Source of the DNA: an uncultured beta proteobacterium
GTDB lineage: Bacteria > Pseudomonadota > Gammaproteobacteria > Burkholderiales > SG8-39
Direction of reading: 5' to 3'
NCBI GenBank assembly: GCA_903859155.1
Contig: CAIOLO010000156.1
Span: forward strand, 1 to 61,270
Length of the DNA: 61,270 nucleotides
Shown: piece by piece, positions 47,941 through 60,560 of the stretch
How positions within the stretch are numbered: the first letter of the stretch is position 1
Layout of the letters: every line of letters starts with the position of its first letter
Position numbers and translations under genes: made by a program
Notes under the pieces: model-generated
Databases searched by the model: none
What the model saw: the letters and a program-made list of their open reading frames with translations, nothing else
Told to the model about the DNA's origin: nothing

Positions 47941-49086
47941 ATGATACGCAGCAGCGAGCGCATTCTTACCACCCACACCGGCAGCCTGCCGCGCCCGGAT
48001 GACCTGTTGGCGCTTTTGCAGGCGCGCGAACTGGGTTCGCTTGCAGATCTCGCGGGCCTGCATATCCGTGCGCATTCGGCGGTGCAGGAGGTGGTGCGCG
48101 CGCAGATTGCGGCCGGCATCGACATCGTCAACGACGGCGAGCAGGGCAAGAGCGATTACTCCACCTACATCAAGGACCGTCTGACCGGCTTCGCCGGCGC
48201 CACGATGACGGCGCCACCGACGCGCGAAGCGAAGGAGTTCCCCGAGTTCGCGGCGCGCCGCGGCGGCATTGGGCCGGCCTTCATCACGCGGCCGACCTGC
48301 GTCGCGCCGATTGCGTGGCGGGATTTTGCGGCGGTGGAGCGCGATATTGCCAATCTTCAGGCGGCCAGGAGGGCGTATCCGGCCGGGGAGTTCTTCATGT
48401 CTGCCGTTTCGCCCGGGCAGGCGGCGCGGTTTCTCGGCAATCGCCATTACCCGAACCACGAGGCTTACATTCGCGCACTGGGCGCGGTGCTGCACGACGA
48501 ATACACCGCCATCGCGAAAGCGGGGTTTGTGCTGCAGGTGGATTGCCCCGACCTGGGGTCGGGCTGGAACAGCCAGTTTCCCGAACTGACGTTGGCGCAA
48601 TTCCGCAAGATGGTGGAATTGCATCTGGAGGTGCTTGATGAGGCCGCGCGCGATGTTCCGCCGGAACAAATGCGCCTGCACCTGTGCTGGGGAAATTACA
48701 ATGGCCCCCACACCCAGGACATTGCGTTGCGCGAAATCATCGGCCCGGTGCTGCGGTCCCGGGCAACCGCGATCTCTTTCGAAGGCGCCAATCCGCGCCA
48801 CGAACACGAATGGGCGATGTGGAAGCAAGTGAAGCTGCCCGCGGGGAAAATCCTGATCCCGGGCGTGCTCGATTCCACCTCCAGCTTTGTCGAACATCCG
48901 GAGCTGGTCGCGCAGCGCATCTGCCGCTACGCGAGCGTGGTGGGCCGCGAAAACGTCATCGCCGGCACCGACTGCGGATTCGGCACGTTCGCGGGGCGCG
49001 TCGACGTTGTCCCAACCGTGGTGTGGGCCAAGCTGCGCTCGATGACCGAGGGAGCGCGCCTGGCCAGCCGGGAACTCTGGGGTTGA
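47941..49086 (+). CDS. Cobalamin-independent methionine synthase-like zinc methyltransferase (MetE C-terminal family)
   Basis: The protein has 381 residues and covers only the C-terminal catalytic barrel of MetE. The zinc ligands expected of the family are visible: H247 and C249 in 'LHLCWGNYNGPH', E281 in 'SFEGANPRHEHE' and C345 in 'AGTDCGFGTF'. 'LTTHTGSLPRPDDLLALLQ' opens the barrel. Family members transfer methyl or alkyl groups to thiols; without the MetE N-domain it is not a folate-dependent homocysteine methyltransferase by default, and may act on another thiol substrate. Confidence 0.9.
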   Translation: MIRSSERILTTHTGSLPRPDDLLALLQARELGSLADLAGLHIRAHSAVQEVVRAQIAAGIDIVNDGEQGKSDYSTYIKDRLTGFAGATMTAPPTREAKEFPEFAARRGGIGPAFITRPTCVAPIAWRDFAAVERDIANLQAARRAYPAGEFFMSAVSPGQAARFLGNRHYPNHEAYIRALGAVLHDEYTAIAKAGFVLQVDCPDLGSGWNSQFPELTLAQFRKMVELHLEVLDEAARDVPPEQMRLHLCWGNYNGPHTQDIALREIIGPVLRSRATAISFEGANPRHEHEWAMWKQVKLPAGKILIPGVLDSTSSFVEHPELVAQRICRYASVVGRENVIAGTDCGFGTFAGRVDVVPTVVWAKLRSMTEGARLASRELWG

Positions 49087-49104
49087 GCAACTCTGCCGAA
49101 AAAT

Positions 49105-49971
49105 TCAGCGACCGCCGAGATACTCGCCCATCCACCTGGCGTAATCGGCATCGCGCGTATATTTCTTCATCATCTCGTTTGATGCCACGCCCTGCAGTTT
49201 GCCGGCAGGGGTACCCTCGCGCTGCGCTTTGAGGGTGTTGTAAGCCGCCTGAACTGCCGCGGGAAAAGTAGGATGGCCGGTCAGGGCCACACGCACGCGC
49301 CGCGCCGAAAGATAGTCCCTGTCGGCAATTTCCGGGGACAGGGTGCCCAGAAACAGCGGCAGTTGCGTCGCGCCAGCCACCGCATCGAGTTTTGCGCGCG
49401 TATCCAGCCCGATGAAGAACATGGCGTCGACGCCCGCCTGTTCATAGGCGCGTGCGCGGGCGATGGCATCGTCCACACCGGTGATGGCGGCCGCGCTGGT
49501 GCGGCCGACGATCACCAGATTGACGTCCTGGCGGGCGTCGACAGCGGCGCGCATCTTGCCCACTCCCTCCTCCAGGCTGAGCAGGCGCGCTTTGCCTTTG
49601 TCGCCAAACGCGGCGGGAAGCAGCGTGTCCTCGATGGTCATCGCCACCACCCCGGTGGTTTCGAGTTCTTCCACCGTGCGCCTTACATTCAGCGCATTGC
49701 CGTAGCCATGGTCGGCATCGACCACCAACGGCAGGCTGGCCGCGCGGTTCATGCGCAGGATGAGTGCGGCGAATTCGGTGAGCGTCAATGTAATCAGATC
49801 GGGCGCGCCCAGCACGGCAAGCGAGGCCACCGATCCGCCGAGCATGCCGGCTTCATAGCCGAGATCTTCGGCGATGCGCAGGGTGATCGGGTCGTACACC
49901 GACGCCGGGTGGATACAGGCATCGGCAGCCAGGAGAGTTCTGAATTTTTCGCGACGCGCGGTCCAGTGCAT
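49105..49971 (-). CDS. Isocitrate lyase/PEP mutase-family protein, oxaloacetate decarboxylase type
   Basis: The protein has 288 residues and is a TIM barrel of the ICL/PEPM superfamily: 'IHPASVYDPITLRIAEDLGY', the metal-binding 'PLVVDADHGYGNALNVRRTV', 'GVVAMTIEDTLLPAAFGDKG' and 'IVGRTSAAAITGVDDAIARA'. The catalytic KKCGH-type Cys of isocitrate lyase is missing, and the DHGYGN loop resembles the PA4872-like oxaloacetate decarboxylases. It would decarboxylate or cleave a 2-keto acid using Mg2+; the exact substrate is inferred. Confidence 0.88.
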   Translation of the reverse strand: MHWTARREKFRTLLAADACIHPASVYDPITLRIAEDLGYEAGMLGGSVASLAVLGAPDLITLTLTEFAALILRMNRAASLPLVVDADHGYGNALNVRRTVEELETTGVVAMTIEDTLLPAAFGDKGKARLLSLEEGVGKMRAAVDARQDVNLVIVGRTSAAAITGVDDAIARARAYEQAGVDAMFFIGLDTRAKLDAVAGATQLPLFLGTLSPEIADRDYLSARRVRVALTGHPTFPAAVQAAYNTLKAQREGTPAGKLQGVASNEMMKKYTRDADYARWMGEYLGGR

Positions 49972-50146
49972 GGCAATGAGGCCCTTGGATGGTGGGAGGG
50001 AGTAAGCGGCATTGTCCCAGAGTTATCGCAGCCGGCAAGCACCGGTGCACTTCTCCGGAAGTTCCCCGGCGCGGCTTGCGGGCCTGCGCCAACCGGCATT
50101 CGTGCCCCTATCATGCGTGCTGAATTAACGATGAGTTGAAGGATGT

Positions 50147-50653
50147 ATGGATCCCGATGCCAAGAAAACCGCGTTGCGGATGATTCCCTACGGACTGTAT
50201 GTGCTCACCGCCTGCGGCAAGGACGGGCGCATGAGTGCTGCCACCGTCAACTGGGTCACGCAGACGTCGTTTGCGCCGCCGCTGATCGCGGTGGGCGTAA
50301 AAGCCGACTCGCTGACGCATGCCTTGATCGAAGACAGCGGCGAGTTCGTGCTCAATGTGATCGCCAAGGGCGACAACGCGCTCGCCTATGCGTTTTTCAA
50401 ACCGGCCAATGTCGAGGGCAACAGCATCGGTGGCGAAGCCTTCCGCGCCGGGGCGATTGTCAAGGCGCCGGTGCTCGACAAGGCGCCGGCGCATCTGGAG
50501 TGCCGGATCATCGAGGTCGTGAAAAAGGGCGATCACACTTTGTTCGTCGCCGAAGTGGTGGAAGCCCGCGTGAAAATCGCGCCCGCCGGACCCGCGGATG
50601 AAGCCATCTGCTGGCTCAAGGACCTGGGCGAGAAGGTGTATTACGGCGGATAG
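50147..50653 (+). CDS. Flavin reductase-like domain protein
   Basis: The protein has 168 residues with AAGGA upstream of ATG 50147. The flavin-binding split-barrel features are 'MIPYGLYVLTACGKDGRMSA', 'ATVNWVTQTSFAPPLIAVGV', 'FVLNVIAKGDNALAYAFFK' and 'APAHLECRIIEVVKKGDHTL'. Such proteins reduce FMN or FAD with NAD(P)H or bind flavin for an oxygenase partner. It is divergent from the ICL-like gene. It is the only flavin reductase in the window, 46 kb from the NtaA-like monooxygenase. Confidence 0.88.
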   Translation: MDPDAKKTALRMIPYGLYVLTACGKDGRMSAATVNWVTQTSFAPPLIAVGVKADSLTHALIEDSGEFVLNVIAKGDNALAYAFFKPANVEGNSIGGEAFRAGAIVKAPVLDKAPAHLECRIIEVVKKGDHTLFVAEVVEARVKIAPAGPADEAICWLKDLGEKVYYGG

Positions 50654-50726
50654 CCCCTGGCGGGTTTTCGCTAGGCGCCTTGCGGGGGACCGGCGGCCGC
50701 AACGCCGGTTGCGGTAAGGTAGCGCC

Positions 50727-52247
50727 ATGCAGCATTACGATCTGGCGATCATCGGCGGCGGCATCAATGGCTGTGGAATAGCACGCGACGCCGCAGGCAG
50801 GGGTCTGTCGGTGCTGCTCGCCGAGGCCGGCGATCTTGCCGGGGCTACCTCCTCGGCCTCGACCAAGCTGATCCACGGCGGCCTGCGCTACCTCGAGTAT
50901 TACGAGTTTCGCCTGGTTGCCGAAGCGCTGGCGGAGCGCGAAACGCTGTTGCGAATTGCACCCCACATCATCTGGCCGCTGGAATTCGTGCTGCCGCACG
51001 AGCGTCATCTGCGCCCCGCGTGGATGATCCGCATGGGGCTGTTTTTTTACGACCACCTCGGCCGGCGCGCCTTCGGGCTGGGTGACAACACCAGCACGCT
51101 GCCGGCATCGCGCGGGGTCGCTCTGGCGCGCGAGGGTTACGGCAAGGGATTGAAGCCTGAATTAAAGCGCGGCTTTGCCTACCATGACTGCTGGGTCGAC
51201 GATGCCCGCCTGGTGGTGCTCAATGCGCGTTCGGCGGCCGCGCGCGGCGCGCGCATTGCCACACGCACCCGCGTCACGGCGGCACGCCGCCAGGGCGAGC
51301 TTTGGCACCTGACCCTCGCCCCGACCAAGGGCGCGCAACAGGAGGAAATTATTGCGCGTGGACTGGTCAACGCCGCGGGCCCGTGGGTCAAAGCGGTGCT
51401 GGACCGCGAGATCGGCATCGCTTCACCGGGCAAGGTGCGCCTGGTGCGGGGAAGCCACATCGTGGTCCCGCGCATCCACGACCGCAACCATGCATTCATC
51501 CTGCAGAATCCTGATCGGCGCATCGTATTCATGATTCCCTATGAGCGCGAGTTCACCCTGATCGGCACGACTGATGTGGCCATGCAGGGGGATCCCTCGC
51601 GGCCAGGCGCAAGCGGCGAAGAGATCCACTATCTGTGCGAGGCCGCGAGCCGCTATACGGCGACACCGCTGACGCCCGCTCAGGTGGTATGGAGCTACAG
51701 CGGTGTGCGGCCGCTGTACGACGACGGCTCTGACAATCCTTCGGCGGTGACGCGCGATTACCACCTGCTGCTCGATGGGGACGGGCCGCCGCTGGTCTCG
51801 GTATTCGGCGGCAAGCTCACCACCTATCGGCGCCTGGCCGAGCAGGTGATGGAGAAGCTGGAACCCTGGTTTCCCGACACGCACGCATGGACTGCCACCG
51901 AGGCGCTGCCCGGCGGCGATTTCGGCGATGTCACGGCGAAGGCGGGATTCGATGCCTTGTTCGACGATCTGTGCGGGCGTTACCCGCGATTGCCCGGCCT
52001 GCTGCTTGCGCGCCTGGCGCGCCGCCACGGCACACTGGCGCGCGAGGTATTGGGCGATGCGCAAAGTGAATCAGGGCTGGGCGAATATTTTGGCGGCGGG
52101 CTCTACGAAGCCGAGGTACGCTGGTTCATCGCCTACGAATGGGCATGCGAGGCCGAGGATATCCTGTGGCGCCGTACCAAGTGCGGCCTGCACATGAGCG
52201 TCACCGAGCGTGAGCAGTTTGCCGACTGGCTGCTGCGCAACAGGTAA
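50727..52247 (+). CDS. glpD: Aerobic glycerol-3-phosphate dehydrogenase
   Basis: The protein has 506 residues: FAD-binding N-terminus 'YDLAIIGGGINGCGIARDAA', the family signature 'STKLIHGGLRYLEYYEFRLV', substrate loop 'RGSHIVVPRIHDRNHAFILQ', 'YEREFTLIGTTDVAMQGDPS', 'VWSYSGVRPLYDDGSDNPSA' and a C-terminal helical domain. It oxidises glycerol-3-phosphate to DHAP at the inner membrane, passing electrons to quinone. glpK, glpF and glpR are not adjacent. It is convergent with a Bug receptor over 117 bases that contain a short T-run but no clear hairpin terminator. Confidence 0.95.
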   Translation: MQHYDLAIIGGGINGCGIARDAAGRGLSVLLAEAGDLAGATSSASTKLIHGGLRYLEYYEFRLVAEALAERETLLRIAPHIIWPLEFVLPHERHLRPAWMIRMGLFFYDHLGRRAFGLGDNTSTLPASRGVALAREGYGKGLKPELKRGFAYHDCWVDDARLVVLNARSAAARGARIATRTRVTAARRQGELWHLTLAPTKGAQQEEIIARGLVNAAGPWVKAVLDREIGIASPGKVRLVRGSHIVVPRIHDRNHAFILQNPDRRIVFMIPYEREFTLIGTTDVAMQGDPSRPGASGEEIHYLCEAASRYTATPLTPAQVVWSYSGVRPLYDDGSDNPSAVTRDYHLLLDGDGPPLVSVFGGKLTTYRRLAEQVMEKLEPWFPDTHAWTATEALPGGDFGDVTAKAGFDALFDDLCGRYPRLPGLLLARLARRHGTLAREVLGDAQSESGLGEYFGGGLYEAEVRWFIAYEWACEAEDILWRRTKCGLHMSVTEREQFADWLLRNR

Positions 52248-52364
52248 TTTTCTGGCACTGAAATCGCCGGCTACGCGGCGGGACAGGCGTTGCGGCGGGT
52301 GTCACGCCAAAAAAACTGAAATGGACTACCCCCTGTTTCTGATCGGGTCCTCCCGGCGGGCGCG

Positions 52365-53345
52365 CTAATCCTCGAATTTGACGCCGACTGACTTCAACTG
52401 CTTTACTACTCGCGCCGTGTTCTCCAGGCCGGTTTTAATCTTTGCGGAGAACTCCTCCGGCGTGTCGCCGATGATGGTGGTGCCGATCTCCGCATTCCTC
52501 GCGCGCATTTCCGGGGACAGCGACTTGACGGCGGCGGTGTTGAGGCGGGCGAGCACCGCTCGCGGCAACCCCGCGGGTCCGAGCAGGCCTATCCAGCCGG
52601 GCGTGGCGCGAAACTGCGGCACGGTGGCGGTCAACTCCGGCGTGGCAGGCGGCAGGCTGGGCGCGCGCGGGCCGTTGTAAAACGCCAGCGGCCGCGCCTT
52701 GCCGCCCTGCAGGAGCGGATTCGCGGTTGCGACAGTCATGAACGCGACATCCACTTCTCCGGCCGCCACCGCCTGGACCACCGGTCCGAACCCCTTGTAG
52801 GGGATATGGTTCAAATCAACGCCCGCTGTGACCTTGAAATACTCGCCGTCCAGATGCTGAGCGGAGCCAATGCCGGTGCTCGCATACGAGACCTTGCCTG
52901 GATTGCGCTTGGCGTAATCGATAAGGTCCTTCACCGAGGTGAACGGCACGCCCGGTTTGGTGATCAGCGTGCTCACCGTCATGTTGATCATCGTCACCGG
53001 CGTGAAATCGCGCAGCACGTCAAAGGGCACGTTGCTAGATACCAGCACGCCTGAAATCATGGTGCTGGAACTGGTGGCCAGCAACGTATAGCCGTCGGCT
53101 GCCGAGCGCGCGACCAGTTCCGTTCCGATGAAGCCGTTGGCACCGGGACGGTTGTCGATCAGGATCGGTTGCCCGAGTTCATCGGACATTATTTTCTGCA
53201 TCTGGCGGATCGAAACATCCACGCCGCCGGGCGGAAACGGCACCACCACCCGCACCGGTTTCACCGGGAATTCCTGCGCGACTAGGTTGCTGCATAGCGC
53301 AGAGGTGAGTATCGCGAGCAGCCTCGCGTAGTGTGTGGAACGCAT
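52365..53345 (-). CDS. Bug/TctC-family solute-binding receptor
   Basis: The protein has 326 residues. A signal peptide ends near 'LVAQEFPVKPVRVVVPFPPG', followed by the family core: 'VDVSIRQMQKIMSDELGQPI', 'LIDNRPGANGFIGTELVARS', 'DGYTLLATSSSTMISGVLVS', 'GVDLNHIPYKGFGPVVQAVA' and 'GEVDVAFMTVATANPLLQGG'. It is a periplasmic binding protein for a small carboxylate. No tctA/tctB membrane genes are nearby, the usual state of orphan Bug genes. It lies just upstream of metH on the same strand, with 19 bases between its start and the preceding metH stop region. Confidence 0.93.
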   Translation of the reverse strand: MRSTHYARLLAILTSALCSNLVAQEFPVKPVRVVVPFPPGGVDVSIRQMQKIMSDELGQPILIDNRPGANGFIGTELVARSAADGYTLLATSSSTMISGVLVSSNVPFDVLRDFTPVTMINMTVSTLITKPGVPFTSVKDLIDYAKRNPGKVSYASTGIGSAQHLDGEYFKVTAGVDLNHIPYKGFGPVVQAVAAGEVDVAFMTVATANPLLQGGKARPLAFYNGPRAPSLPPATPELTATVPQFRATPGWIGLLGPAGLPRAVLARLNTAAVKSLSPEMRARNAEIGTTIIGDTPEEFSAKIKTGLENTARVVKQLKSVGVKFED

Positions 53346-53411
53346 CGATTTTCTCTCCGGGGATGCTTGCGGCCGACACTATCGCCGGGCGCCCCGGACT
53401 GTCAACCGTTA

Positions 53412-57086
<3,675 letters not shown>

Positions 57087-57177
57087 TATTTTCGCGGCTG
57101 CAGAAGCCGTTCGCTCAAGTCGGCAAAAGCGCAGGCTATGGGATTGCCCAACAGCTGTCAAATTGGATTGTTGGAAA

Positions 57178-57334
57178 GTGGGATAAATGAAATCCCACCT
57201 AATATCCCACTCCAGTTAAATCAAATTAATTGGGCGATTGAAAATATAAAACAGTATTAATTTAATCAGTTATATTTCACTTCGTTTTAAAATGTGGAAA
57301 ATTCATAGCGTCCCAATATTTCCCATTGGGACGC
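57178..57334. repeat. AT-rich spacer with inverted and repeated TGGGA motifs between metH and metF
   Basis: The 345-base gap 57087-57431 has no gene. Bases 57211-57300 are about 23% GC by my count. GTGGGAT (57178-57184) pairs with ATCCCAC (57192-57198); a further ATCCCAC copy lies at 57204-57210. GCGTCCCAAT (57308-57317) pairs perfectly over 10 bases with ATTGGGACGC (57325-57334). TGGGA or its complement occurs seven times from 57139 to 57334. The symmetry suits protein-binding sites or an attachment-site remnant; both are inference. Confidence 0.6.
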
Positions 57335-57431
57335 GTTATTTAGAAGAAAGCTGCGCTCAGGTCAACTGCCATGAGCCTGTTTTTCTGCACCAGACCGCTA
57401 CCGCGATGCAATAACGCCAGCCAAGGATCCA

Positions 57432-58283
57432 ATGAGCAATCACAAAGACAAGGGAGCCGAACTCAGTTTCGAGTTTTTTCCGCCCAAGACGCCGCAGGGC
57501 CGCCAGAAACTGGCCACCGTGTGGACGCAGCTTGCCGAACTCAAGCCGCAGTTCTTTTCGGTGACTTATGGCGCCGGCGGTTCGACCCAGCAGGGCACCC
57601 TGGAGACGGTGCGCGCCATCCAGGAAGCCGGACATCAGGCGGCGCCGCACCTTTCCTGTGTCGGCGCAACCCGAGGCGAAATCGAAGCCATACTGGAACA
57701 ATTTCGCGCAAGCGGCATCCAGCATATGGTGGCGCTGCGCGGAGACCTGCCTTCGGGCATGGCGGCTGTCGGCGAACTAGCGCACGCCAGTGACCTGGTC
57801 GCGCTGATACGCAAGGCCACCGGTACGCATTTTCGTATTGATGTGGCGTGCTACCCGGAATGTCATCCGCAGGCCAGAAGTCCCCGCGACGACCTGCTTA
57901 ACTTCAAACGCAAGGTCGATGCCGGCGCCGACGCCGCCATCACGCAGTATTTCTACAACGCCGACAGTTATTTCCGTTTCGTCGAGGAATGCGCAGCCGA
58001 GGGCATCAATATTCCGATTCTGCCGGGCATCATGCCGATCGGCAATTTCTCGCAGCTGGCGCGCTTCTCCGACGCCTGTGGCACGGAGATTCCCCGCTGG
58101 CTGCGCCTGCGCATGCAAGGCTACAGCGACGATCTGGCTTCCATACGGGCATTTGGCCTGGATGTGGTGGGCTCGCTCTGCGAGCGCCTGCTGGCCGGCG
58201 GTGCGCCCGGGCTGCATTTCTATACGCTGAATCACGCCGATCTGGTCATGGAACTCTGGAAACGGATAAACGTGAAGTTGTAG
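57432..58283 (+). CDS. metF: 5,10-methylenetetrahydrofolate reductase
   Basis: The protein has 283 residues, a full-length bacterial MetF barrel: 'LSFEFFPPKTPQGRQKLATV' (catalytic Glu region), 'FFSVTYGAGGSTQQGTLETV', 'RGEIEAILEQFRASGIQHMV', 'ALRGDLPSG', 'VACYPECHPQARSPRDDLLN' and 'FKRKVDAGADAAITQYFYNA'. It reduces methylene-THF with NADH and FAD to methyl-THF for MetH. The stop codon abuts a truncated Bug gene on the other strand. Confidence 0.96.
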   Translation: MSNHKDKGAELSFEFFPPKTPQGRQKLATVWTQLAELKPQFFSVTYGAGGSTQQGTLETVRAIQEAGHQAAPHLSCVGATRGEIEAILEQFRASGIQHMVALRGDLPSGMAAVGELAHASDLVALIRKATGTHFRIDVACYPECHPQARSPRDDLLNFKRKVDAGADAAITQYFYNADSYFRFVEECAAEGINIPILPGIMPIGNFSQLARFSDACGTEIPRWLRLRMQGYSDDLASIRAFGLDVVGSLCERLLAGGAPGLHFYTLNHADLVMELWKRINVKL

Positions 58284-58435
58284 CTCGGGGCGATGATGTT
58301 GCCGGGTCCGCCGAGCGGCGTCGGTACGGTGGTGCGCACCGGCCTGGACGGATAACGTTGCGCGCCGGCGTCATCCAAAGGCATTAATACCGTCAGCAAT
58401 CCCAGCAACACGACTGATGCGGTAGTTCGACTCAT
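58284..58435 (-). pseudogene. Truncated Bug/TctC receptor gene remnant
   Basis: From ATG 58435, after GAAGAGGG, the first ~50 residues are a normal Bug start: signal peptide 'TTASVVLLGLLTVLMPLDDA' and then 'AQRYPSRPVRTTVPTPLGGP', which aligns with 'AQNYPSRPVRIIVPSAPGG' of the receptor at 59521-60537. The similarity stops at about residue 50, where the frame runs into the metF tail (58232 onward) and is no longer Bug-like. It is a broken gene copy. Confidence 0.75.
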
Positions 58436-58508
58436 AGCGCCCTCTTCCGAGGTGAATGGTCGTGCTTGCCCGTGCGGGCGATGTTCGCTCCAGTCAAGGC
58501 GCCGGCGG

Positions 58509-59495
58509 TTACTCCAGTGCAATATTGAGTTTTTTCACCAACGGTCCCCACATGGTGATTTCGCGGCTGACGCGGGCGCCGAGTTCCTCCGGCGCACTGG
58601 GTGCGGGCACCATGCTCAATTGTTCATAGGTTTTCATGACCTCGGGCATGGCCAGCACTTTCACCAGTTCACGATTCAGGCGCACCACGATATCGCGCGG
58701 TGTGTTGGCCGGCGCGAACATCGCCACCCATCCAGTCACATCGAAATTGGTAATGCCCGATTCCTCGAAGGTCGGCACATTGGGCAGGTTGGGCAGGCGC
58801 TTCCTCGACACTGCGCCGATCACGCGCAGCTTGCCTTCCTTGACATAGCCGAGCAGCTGCCCGCTGGCGGGGTAGAACATCACCTCGAGGCGCCCGCCAT
58901 ACAGATCCTGCAGCGCGGGGCCGGTGCCTTTATAGGGAATGTGCGTGAGTTCGGCACCGGTGCGCGCGCGCAGCATTTCCATCGCCAGGTGGAAAGTCTG
59001 GCCCACGCCGGCTGAACCGTAATTGAGCTTGCCCGGGTTGCTTTTGGCGTAGGCTATGAATTCCTGCACCGAGTGCAACGGCAGCGACGCCTGCGCGAAC
59101 AGCGCAAACGGCAATTCGCCCACCATGCCGATGGGGGCAAAGTCGCGCTCCGGGTCATAGGGCAGCTTGGCGTAGAAATGCTTGTTGTAGACGATCTGGC
59201 TGACGCCCGCGGTGAGCACTGTGTAGCCGTCGGGAGCGGCTTTGGCCACGTAATCCACGCCGCCGATGCCGCCGGCGGTGGCGCGATTCTCCACCACCAT
59301 CGGCTGGCCCAGCACCGCGGACATCTGCGGCGAGAATGCACGCGTGATGATGTCGAAAGCGCCGCCGTTGGCCGAGGGCACCACCACGCGGATGGCCTTG
59401 TTCGGGTAGTTCGACTGCGCCAGGGCCGTCGCGCCGGCCGCGAGTGCCGCGCCCGCCACCACGCCGCTGGCCAGCAAGCGGAGAGCTCTGTTCAT
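58509..59495 (-). CDS. Bug/TctC-family solute-binding receptor
   Basis: The protein has 328 residues. Signal peptide to about residue 27 ('ATALA|QSNYPN'), then 'KAIRVVVPSANGGAFDIITR', 'VVENRATAGGIGGVDYVAKA', 'AAPDGYTVLTAGVSQIVYNK', 'GAELTHIPYKGTGPALQDLY' and 'VTGWVAMFAPANTPRDIVVR'. It is a secreted periplasmic binding protein for an unknown carboxylate, the third in a same-strand series of three running leftward from the window edge, 25 bases apart from its neighbour. Confidence 0.93.
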   Translation of the reverse strand: MNRALRLLASGVVAGAALAAGATALAQSNYPNKAIRVVVPSANGGAFDIITRAFSPQMSAVLGQPMVVENRATAGGIGGVDYVAKAAPDGYTVLTAGVSQIVYNKHFYAKLPYDPERDFAPIGMVGELPFALFAQASLPLHSVQEFIAYAKSNPGKLNYGSAGVGQTFHLAMEMLRARTGAELTHIPYKGTGPALQDLYGGRLEVMFYPASGQLLGYVKEGKLRVIGAVSRKRLPNLPNVPTFEESGITNFDVTGWVAMFAPANTPRDIVVRLNRELVKVLAMPEVMKTYEQLSMVPAPSAPEELGARVSREITMWGPLVKKLNIALE

Positions 59496-59520
59496 TGCCT
59501 GTCTCCTGTCATTTCCATGG

Positions 59521-60537
59521 TTACTCCGGCTTGATTCCCAGCGACTTGATGATCGGTGTCCACTGTTCGATTTCTCTGTCGATCATTTGCGCCACCTGCT
59601 CCGGCGGGCTGCTGGCGGGCACCAGGCTGTTCGCATCGTAGACTTTGGCGAGCTCGGGCAGACCGACGGCGCGCACCACCTCCCGGTTGAGGCGCGCCAC
59701 GATGTCCCGCGGCGTGCCCGCCGGGGCGGACATCGCCATCCAGACGGCCAGGTCCAGCGGCAGCCCTGCCTCGGCAAAGGTGGGAATATCCGGCACCGTA
59801 CGCAGGCGCCGGTCGTTCGCCAGGGCCAGCACCCGCAGCCTGCCCGTTTTCACCTGGCTCATCACCTGATCGGTGGGCGAGTACAACATCGCCTCGATGC
59901 GCCCGGCAATCAGATCCTGCATCCCGAGGTTCAATCCTTTGTAGGGTACGTGCACCAGATCGGCACCGGTGCGCTGCTTGATGAGTTCCATCGACAGGTT
60001 GGTGGAATGTCCCACGCCCGCAGAGCCGTAATTGAGCTTGCCCGGATTGGTCTTGGCGTAGGCGATAAATTCCTGCAGCGATTTCACCGGCACCGATTCG
60101 TGAATGAAAAGGGCCGTAGGAATCTTCGCCAGCAGGCTGATGGCGGAAAAATCGCGCCTCGGGTCGTAGGGCAGCTTGGCATAGAAAAAAGTATTGAACA
60201 CGAAATGACTGTTACCCGCGGTGAGCAGGGTGTAGCCGTCGGGCGCGGCCCTGGCCAGTGCTTCGACCCCAACAATGCCGCCGGTCGCAGGGCGGTTCTC
60301 GACGATAACCGCTTGCCCCAGCGATCCCGACATGGGCACTGCCAGCGAGCGGGCAATGATGTCAAACGAACCGCCCGGCGCGCTGGGGACGATGATCCGC
60401 ACCGGTCGTGAAGGATAATTCTGCGCCAGCGCCCATTGCGGCACGGCAAGCGACAGGCTCCCCAGCAGTAGCATCGGCAGCAGTGGCCAGGCACGTCGGG
60501 TTCGTGCCGGCGTGCCGCCTGCGGTCAATTTTTTCAT
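59521..60537 (-). CDS. Bug/TctC-family solute-binding receptor
   Basis: The protein has 338 residues with a long signal peptide ('RRAWPLLPMLLLGSLSLAVP', cleavage near ALAQ). The core shows 'YPSRPVRIIVPSAPGGSFDI', 'VIVENRPATGGIVGVEALAR', 'AAPDGYTLLTAGNSHFVFNT', 'GADLVHVPYKGLNLGMQDLI' and 'LAVWMAMSAPAGTPRDIVAR'. It is close to the neighbouring receptors in organisation. No permease genes accompany the array in the window. Confidence 0.93.
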   Translation of the reverse strand: MKKLTAGGTPARTRRAWPLLPMLLLGSLSLAVPQWALAQNYPSRPVRIIVPSAPGGSFDIIARSLAVPMSGSLGQAVIVENRPATGGIVGVEALARAAPDGYTLLTAGNSHFVFNTFFYAKLPYDPRRDFSAISLLAKIPTALFIHESVPVKSLQEFIAYAKTNPGKLNYGSAGVGHSTNLSMELIKQRTGADLVHVPYKGLNLGMQDLIAGRIEAMLYSPTDQVMSQVKTGRLRVLALANDRRLRTVPDIPTFAEAGLPLDLAVWMAMSAPAGTPRDIVARLNREVVRAVGLPELAKVYDANSLVPASSPPEQVAQMIDREIEQWTPIIKSLGIKPE

Positions 60538-60560
60538 GGTTGGCCTCCGCGAGTATCCGG

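Noticed and set aside
57087-57431. Cobalamin or SAH riboswitch before metH/metF
   Set aside because: No B12-box and no SAH-type conserved core could be found on either strand; the region is AT-rich and repeat-bearing instead.
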